Below are positions 14,173-17,245 of a stretch of DNA of 17,245 nt, piece after piece. The stretch is from Verrucomicrobiota bacterium (GTDB lineage: Bacteria; Verrucomicrobiota; Verrucomicrobiia; Chthoniobacterales; UBA10450), in assembly GCA_003219995.1 (NCBI GenBank), contig QHRC01000074.1, forward strand, positions 1 through 17,245, given 5' to 3'. The notes beneath the pieces were generated by a model. It did not search any database, was not told the DNA's origin, and saw only the letters and a program-made list of their open reading frames with translations. The translations under genes and the position numbers were made by a program. Position 1 is the stretch's first letter, and each line of letters starts with the position of its first letter.

Positions 14173-15621
14173 TCAAACTTTTTCGTCAGAGCCGGTTGTT
14201 TCCGCCGGTCGCGGCGTGCTCAGAAATTTTGCGACTTCGTCGTTGTAAGTCTTGAACGGATCGCCCATCACGAGAAAATCGCGACTATCGCAGGCGATGG
14301 AATCCCAATTGATCACGTAGGATTGATCGCGTTGTTGAAAGCCGGCCACGGCGCGAGCGCGGCCCGAAGCGCGAGTATTAGCCGGAGGAGTGCGGGTCGC
14401 ATCGTGACGGCGCACGCCGTTGTTCCACTCCAGGATTCGTTTGCCCGGTGTAATTCCGAAAAACAATCCGCGCTCAGGATCGATGTTGTGATATTCAAGA
14501 TCGACACTTTGCAGCCACGGATCGTTCCAACTCAATCCTTCCGACTCAATTAGTATCTCGAGCAGCCATTTTTTCGTGATCCAATCGACGCCACCAATCA
14601 ATGAGTATGGATTTCGCTCAAGTGCCTCGAGAACAAAGCTCCAGCTCTCAAGCAGCCAATTCGTTTCCGCGCTGCGATTTCGAAAACGTTTCTGCGCGAG
14701 ATCGTAAAATTGCCACTGCACGTCGAGCGCGCCGATCGTTTCGCCGTTTTCAAGATCGACAATCCAGCGTCCGCTTCGGTCGCGCGAAATATCCCGTGTG
14801 CTCTGGACCGCGTCGGTCAAGACAAGATTGCGCGGCAAGCGGCCATCTTCGAGGAGTGAGAGGACGCATGCGGTGGTGCCAATCTTAAGAGCCGTGGCGA
14901 ATGGACTCATGTTTGAGTCGCCGATGAGCAGATGTAACCGCCGATATTTTCGGTAGTCGGCCAGCGGTTCATCGCGGGCATTGATAATGGCGCGATTGAA
15001 CTGCACCCACTGGTAGATGTCGTTGACAATGTGATCGGCGCGCTGACTCAGTTGAAAATCCACCTGCGCCTCTTGTTTCGGCGGCTCAAAATCGAACGCC
15101 AGGGGGTTGGCTTGGCCGACACGGCCCGCACCGGTGAAAATCTGTCTCGTCGCCAGAAAAGTAAGGAGCGTCCCAAGGACCGGCGGAGTGAATTGCGCCT
15201 CGCGTCGCATCAAATAATTCTCATGGCAACCAAACGTGGCACCGGTGTGATGGTCGACGTTGTTTTTGATGAACGAGACGTGACCGGCCGCGCCCAAGGC
15301 GACGAGAGACGATTGGAGTAACTCGTCACCGGCTAAGTCGTAGGTGACCAAATCCCGCAGATGCAAACATTCGGGCGACGCGTACTCGATGTGCCCCATA
15401 TCGAGATAGAGACGGCCGCCATTCAGGAGGAACCCGCCATTGCCGGGCGGTTCCTCGTAGTCGCGATAGTGAAGATCAATCGTTCCGATCTGGGCTTTTC
15501 GAAAGAGATAATTCTTAACCTTCGCCGGCCAAGCCTCGGAATTGGCGTGCGCGTCTTCCTCGCTGAGCAGACAGCCGTACTCAGTTTCTATTCCGACGAT
15601 CCGATCCATCTTGACGAGCAT
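14173..15621 (-). CDS. PafA/Dop-superfamily protein (Pup/UBact ligase or depupylase/deamidase)
   Basis: A 482-residue glutamine-synthetase-like enzyme of prokaryotic ubiquitin-like protein conjugation. It carries the nucleotide/Mg motif GIETEYG (E12, E14), the catalytic region NGGRLYLDMG (D74) and EYASPEC. Also present are FIKNNVD, CHENYLM, QLSQRADHI, IINARDEP, YRRLHLLIGDSNMS and LDVQWQFYDLA, covering the whole family length. PafA ligates Pup to lysines; Dop deamidates or removes it. Recalled family sequences give mixed signals: GIETE, GDSNMS and the C-terminal GDPF resemble PafA, while TGAGRVG, WNDP..VDLEY and INWDSI resemble Dop. The 50-residue span before NGGRLY is longer than in PafA and shorter than Dop with its loop. 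The start is the ATG at 15621, or the ATG at 15609, which gives the family-like MDRIVG. No modifier or proteasome gene is adjacent. Confidence 0.88.
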   Translation of the reverse strand: MLVKMDRIVGIETEYGCLLSEEDAHANSEAWPAKVKNYLFRKAQIGTIDLHYRDYEEPPGNGGFLLNGGRLYLDMGHIEYASPECLHLRDLVTYDLAGDELLQSSLVALGAAGHVSFIKNNVDHHTGATFGCHENYLMRREAQFTPPVLGTLLTFLATRQIFTGAGRVGQANPLAFDFEPPKQEAQVDFQLSQRADHIVNDIYQWVQFNRAIINARDEPLADYRKYRRLHLLIGDSNMSPFATALKIGTTACVLSLLEDGRLPRNLVLTDAVQSTRDISRDRSGRWIVDLENGETIGALDVQWQFYDLAQKRFRNRSAETNWLLESWSFVLEALERNPYSLIGGVDWITKKWLLEILIESEGLSWNDPWLQSVDLEYHNIDPERGLFFGITPGKRILEWNNGVRRHDATRTPPANTRASGRARAVAGFQQRDQSYVINWDSIACDSRDFLVMGDPFKTYNDEVAKFLSTPRPAETTGSDEKV

Positions 15622-15733
15622 CTCTCAGCGTTGTGCGGTGGACAAGCGGCAATCATCAAAAAATTGCCGGCTGATGCTGGCAGCGTGCACGAGGCTTGAA
15701 AACGAATTGGAAAGCGGGCAAAATGATTTCTGC

Positions 15734-16168
15734 ATGAAAGACTTGGGCCTTCGCAGTCCGTTCGTGCAGGTCGGCGGATTAGTCTATTTCGCCCGCATGT
15801 TAGACAAAATTCGCGTGCACGCCAGAGGCGAGTTGCCTCCGGATTATCAGGCGAATCTCGGCCGGGGTTTTGATGAGCGCTGCATCAACTTTTTGCGCGT
15901 CAACTACAAGCAAGTGGTAGAACGGGTGAAGCAGGGGGGAACTGACGAAGAACTTCTCCAATGGTGTTTCAGCATGGGCCGGCAGCCCTCCGAGGATGAA
16001 ATTTATGTCTGGAACGAATTCATGCGCAAACGCGGTTGGAACGACGAAGTCTCCGAGACGCTCAAACGCCGCAAGAAAGAAGCCGGTATGGCCGGCCGGT
16101 CCGAAATTGAGACCATGTTCACCTTTATCGACGCCGATGAAGGCCGGTCGTTAGTTACATCATATTGA
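15734..16168 (+). CDS. DUF5069-family protein
   Basis: A 144-residue soluble protein matching DUF5069, a family of unknown function that I associate with Verrucomicrobia, Planctomycetes and some other bacteria. Recognisable segments are MKDLGLRSPFVQVGGLVYFA, RMLDKIRVHARGELP, GRGFDERCINFL, and the C-terminal WNEFMRKRGWNDE followed by a highly charged helix. There is no signal peptide or membrane segment. The start is the ATG at 15734, because the frame upstream of it (to 15542) is antisense to the PafA/Dop-like gene. It is divergent from that gene across a 112-bp gap that presumably carries both promoters; no convincing promoter pair could be picked. No function is assigned. Confidence 0.85.
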   Translation: MKDLGLRSPFVQVGGLVYFARMLDKIRVHARGELPPDYQANLGRGFDERCINFLRVNYKQVVERVKQGGTDEELLQWCFSMGRQPSEDEIYVWNEFMRKRGWNDEVSETLKRRKKEAGMAGRSEIETMFTFIDADEGRSLVTSY

Positions 16169-16188
16169 AACGGCGGAGACCTTGGCAC

Positions 16189-16220
16189 GGAGCCTGTCCT
16201 GAGCCGAGTCGAAGGAGGCT
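16189..16220. repeat. Dispersed intergenic repeat resembling the CCTGTCCTGAGCC...GAAGG family
   Basis: AGCCTGTCCTGAGCCGAGTC is followed by GAAGG and bounded by AGCCT/AGGCT (16191-16195 and 16216-16220). It resembles a short intergenic repeat that I recall as common across environmental bacterial genomes. It lies just after the DUF5069 stop. Only one copy is present in the window, so repeat status rests on recall. Confidence 0.4.
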
Positions 16221-16252
16221 GTGAACAAAGCCGCGCGCTGTTCCTGTCGAAA

Positions 16253-16393
16253 TCACGGCCTCTTTGCCGGCGCGCTCACTTTGGCGGGCGGTGGCGGCGG
16301 CCGCACGCGCCAATCGATAAATTTCCAAACCGCGGCAACGATAAGAATCACGGCCACCGTAGCAACCCAAAGCCGTGTCGATTGACTCGTCAC
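16253..16393 (-). CDS. Possible small single-pass membrane protein (46 aa)
   Basis: The frame starts at a GTG (16391-16393), 20 bases after the stop of the carbinolamine dehydratase gene on the same strand. The product begins MTSQSTR, followed by a strong hydrophobic helix (LWVATVAVILIVAAVWKFI) and a polyproline, basic tail (RVRPPPPPAKVSAPAKRP). Helix plus Pro/Lys tail in one intact frame is a plausible tail-out membrane micropeptide. There is no Shine-Dalgarno sequence, and the competing frame (16155-16370) looks random. No family is recognised. Confidence 0.4.
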   Translation of the reverse strand: MTSQSTRLWVATVAVILIVAAVWKFIDWRVRPPPPPAKVSAPAKRP

Positions 16394-16413
16394 TGGTCGC
16401 TCGTCACTTTTGC

Positions 16414-16698
16414 TTATTCCGACAACGTATCTATTCGTTCCGCAAGCGCGAAATCCAACTCGGTCAGACCGCCTTTACTGTGCGTCGAAAGAACCAGCCG
16501 CACTTTATTGTAGCGGATATCGATGTCGGGATGGTGCTCCTCGTCGTCCGCCACTTCGGCCACGGCATTTACAAAATCGATCGCATCGGCAAAATCATCA
16601 AACTCAAAAGTCCGTTCGATGTGCTTCTTTTCAAACTCCCATTCCGGAACTTTTTTCATGCGGGCCTTCAGCTCATCCGCTTTCATCAAATCAGCCAT
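16414..16698 (-). CDS. phhB: Pterin-4a-carbinolamine dehydratase
   Basis: A 94-residue protein of the PCD/DcoH family. The enzyme dehydrates 4a-hydroxytetrahydropterin formed by aromatic amino acid hydroxylases, allowing the pterin cofactor to be recycled. The active-site signature EEHHPDIDIRYNKV is present around residues 52-65, preceded by the family-typical WEFEKKHIERTFEFDDFADA and followed by LVLSTHSKGGLTELDFALAE. Length is normal. No phenylalanine hydroxylase is in the window, so the physiological partner is unknown; many bacteria carry this gene without one. A possible small membrane-protein gene follows 20 bases downstream. Confidence 0.93.
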   Translation of the reverse strand: MADLMKADELKARMKKVPEWEFEKKHIERTFEFDDFADAIDFVNAVAEVADDEEHHPDIDIRYNKVRLVLSTHSKGGLTELDFALAERIDTLSE

Positions 16699-16772
16699 AA
16701 CGGGACAACGAGTAACACCCGAAAATCGTTTTGCAACGGCGAATCAAGTTTCTTTCTTGAAATGTGACGCCA

Positions 16773-16792
16773 GTTTCACACTTGCGTCTTAT
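16773..16792. repeat. Copy of a 20-bp intergenic motif also at 6235-6254
   Basis: GTTTCACACTTGCGTCTTAT here differs at two positions from GTTTGACACTTGTGTCTTAT at 6235-6254. Both copies lie just beyond the 3' end of a minus-strand gene (7 and 18 bases away) in short intergenic gaps. The function is unknown. Confidence 0.45.
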
Positions 16793-16798
16793 GATTCG

Positions 16799-17245
16799 CT
16801 AAAGGTCGAGAATCTTGCGCACGTTCTTGACGGAATCTCGCCGCGCCTGCCTTGAAATCTTTGGCCAATCCGAGAGGACTTCTTTTATTGCGGCGATGGC
16901 TTCGTTCTGCCCGCTGACAAAACGAAAGCCGCTTTCCAACGGAAGATATTTCGTGGCGCCGGTATCTTCGGTGACGACCGCCCGTCCCGAAGCGAGGAAG
17001 CTCGCCGCCCGATCGCTCAGCCAACCTGTTTGCCATGCAACGTCTACGCCCTTGATCGCGGTGAATTCGGCGAGTGCGCTTCCGATGTAGCTTCGATATT
17101 TCCTTGGTGTTCGCGCGACGCGGTGCGGATCGACGATATGCCATCCACGTTCCGCCAGACGCGTTCTCTCGGGGTCGTTAACGTTGATGTTCATGGCCAG
17201 TTCGAATTGCGCATCCGGCACTTGCCTCGGGAGATCGAGATATTT
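16799..17245 (-). CDS. CgeB-like glycosyltransferase, C-terminal part (5' end outside window)
   Basis: The frame is open to the window edge. It contains the C-terminal domain of a GT-B-type glycosyltransferase: VPDAQFELAMNINVNDPER, AERGWHIVDP, YIGSALAEFTAIKG, then TGWLSDRAASFLASGRAVVT and EDTGATKYLP. It aligns along its whole visible length with residues from about 230 of the protein at 9604-10776, notably GEFTVAKDQYVRLNTGWFSD versus AEFTAIKGVDVAWQTGWLSD. A start cannot be given; the GTG at 17221 is internal. It is separated from the dehydratase by 100 bp. Donor and acceptor sugars are unknown. Confidence 0.8.
   Translation of the reverse strand, partial: KYLDLPRQVPDAQFELAMNINVNDPERTRLAERGWHIVDPHRVARTPRKYRSYIGSALAEFTAIKGVDVAWQTGWLSDRAASFLASGRAVVTEDTGATKYLPLESGFRFVSGQNEAIAAIKEVLSDWPKISRQARRDSVKNVRKILDL

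Noticed and set aside
15609..15734. A Pup or UBact gene next to the PafA/Dop-like gene
   Set aside because: Minus-strand frames in this gap were read by eye. None gives a 50-70 residue protein ending in GGQ, GGE or a similar Gly-Gln/Glu end. The 59 bp on the other side is too short.
16155..16370. 71-residue minus-strand frame downstream of the dehydratase gene
   Set aside because: Its composition is Arg/Gly/Ser-rich and unordered, and it includes the translated dispersed repeat. The alternative frame with a clear membrane helix is more credible.

Overview
The window is a bacterial chromosomal segment of moderately high GC, coding on both strands, with no rRNA, tRNA, prophage or CRISPR visible. 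Its gene content points to a Gram-negative member of the PVC group, most likely a soil-type Verrucomicrobiota. The evidence is two GxxExxY-family genes set between short-period inverted repeats, a DUF5069 protein, a DUF2934-tailed response regulator, and a Pup ligase/depupylase homologue outside Actinobacteria. This assignment is inferred from family distribution and is not proven by a marker gene.

Left part (1-2782): two MacB/FtsX-type ABC permease genes in the same direction, separated by a GxxExxY gene nested in an inverted repeat. The first permease is cut by the window edge and carries an internal frame change. The GxxExxY gene is also frameshifted. Position 2897-4435 is a REC-DUF4388-REC-DUF2934 regulator. 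On the minus strand follow purB (adenylosuccinate lyase), a 60-residue hypothetical protein with a clear intrinsic terminator after it, and a DedA-family membrane protein.

Middle (7015-10776): a plus-strand cell-envelope cluster of an MsbA-like ABC exporter, a hexapeptide acyltransferase overlapping it by ATGA, a truncated GxxExxY remnant in a second inverted repeat, and a CgeB-like glycosyltransferase. A homologue of that glycosyltransferase enters from the right edge on the minus strand. Export, acylation and glycosylation of a surface lipid or polysaccharide is the simplest joint reading.

Right part (10887-17245): a secreted HtrA-like serine protease is followed after 35 bp by a paralogue that has lost the catalytic triad. 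These converge on a minus-strand PafA/Dop-superfamily gene of the prokaryotic ubiquitin-like (Pup/UBact) pathway, which has no modifier or proteasome gene beside it here. Divergent from it is a DUF5069 gene. A possible 46-residue membrane protein and a pterin-4a-carbinolamine dehydratase follow on the minus strand.

The points most worth a second look are the PafA/Dop homologue with mixed ligase and depupylase features, the protease/pseudoprotease pair, and the two GxxExxY cassettes. The cassettes share a 9-bp-period repeat architecture built from different heptamers.
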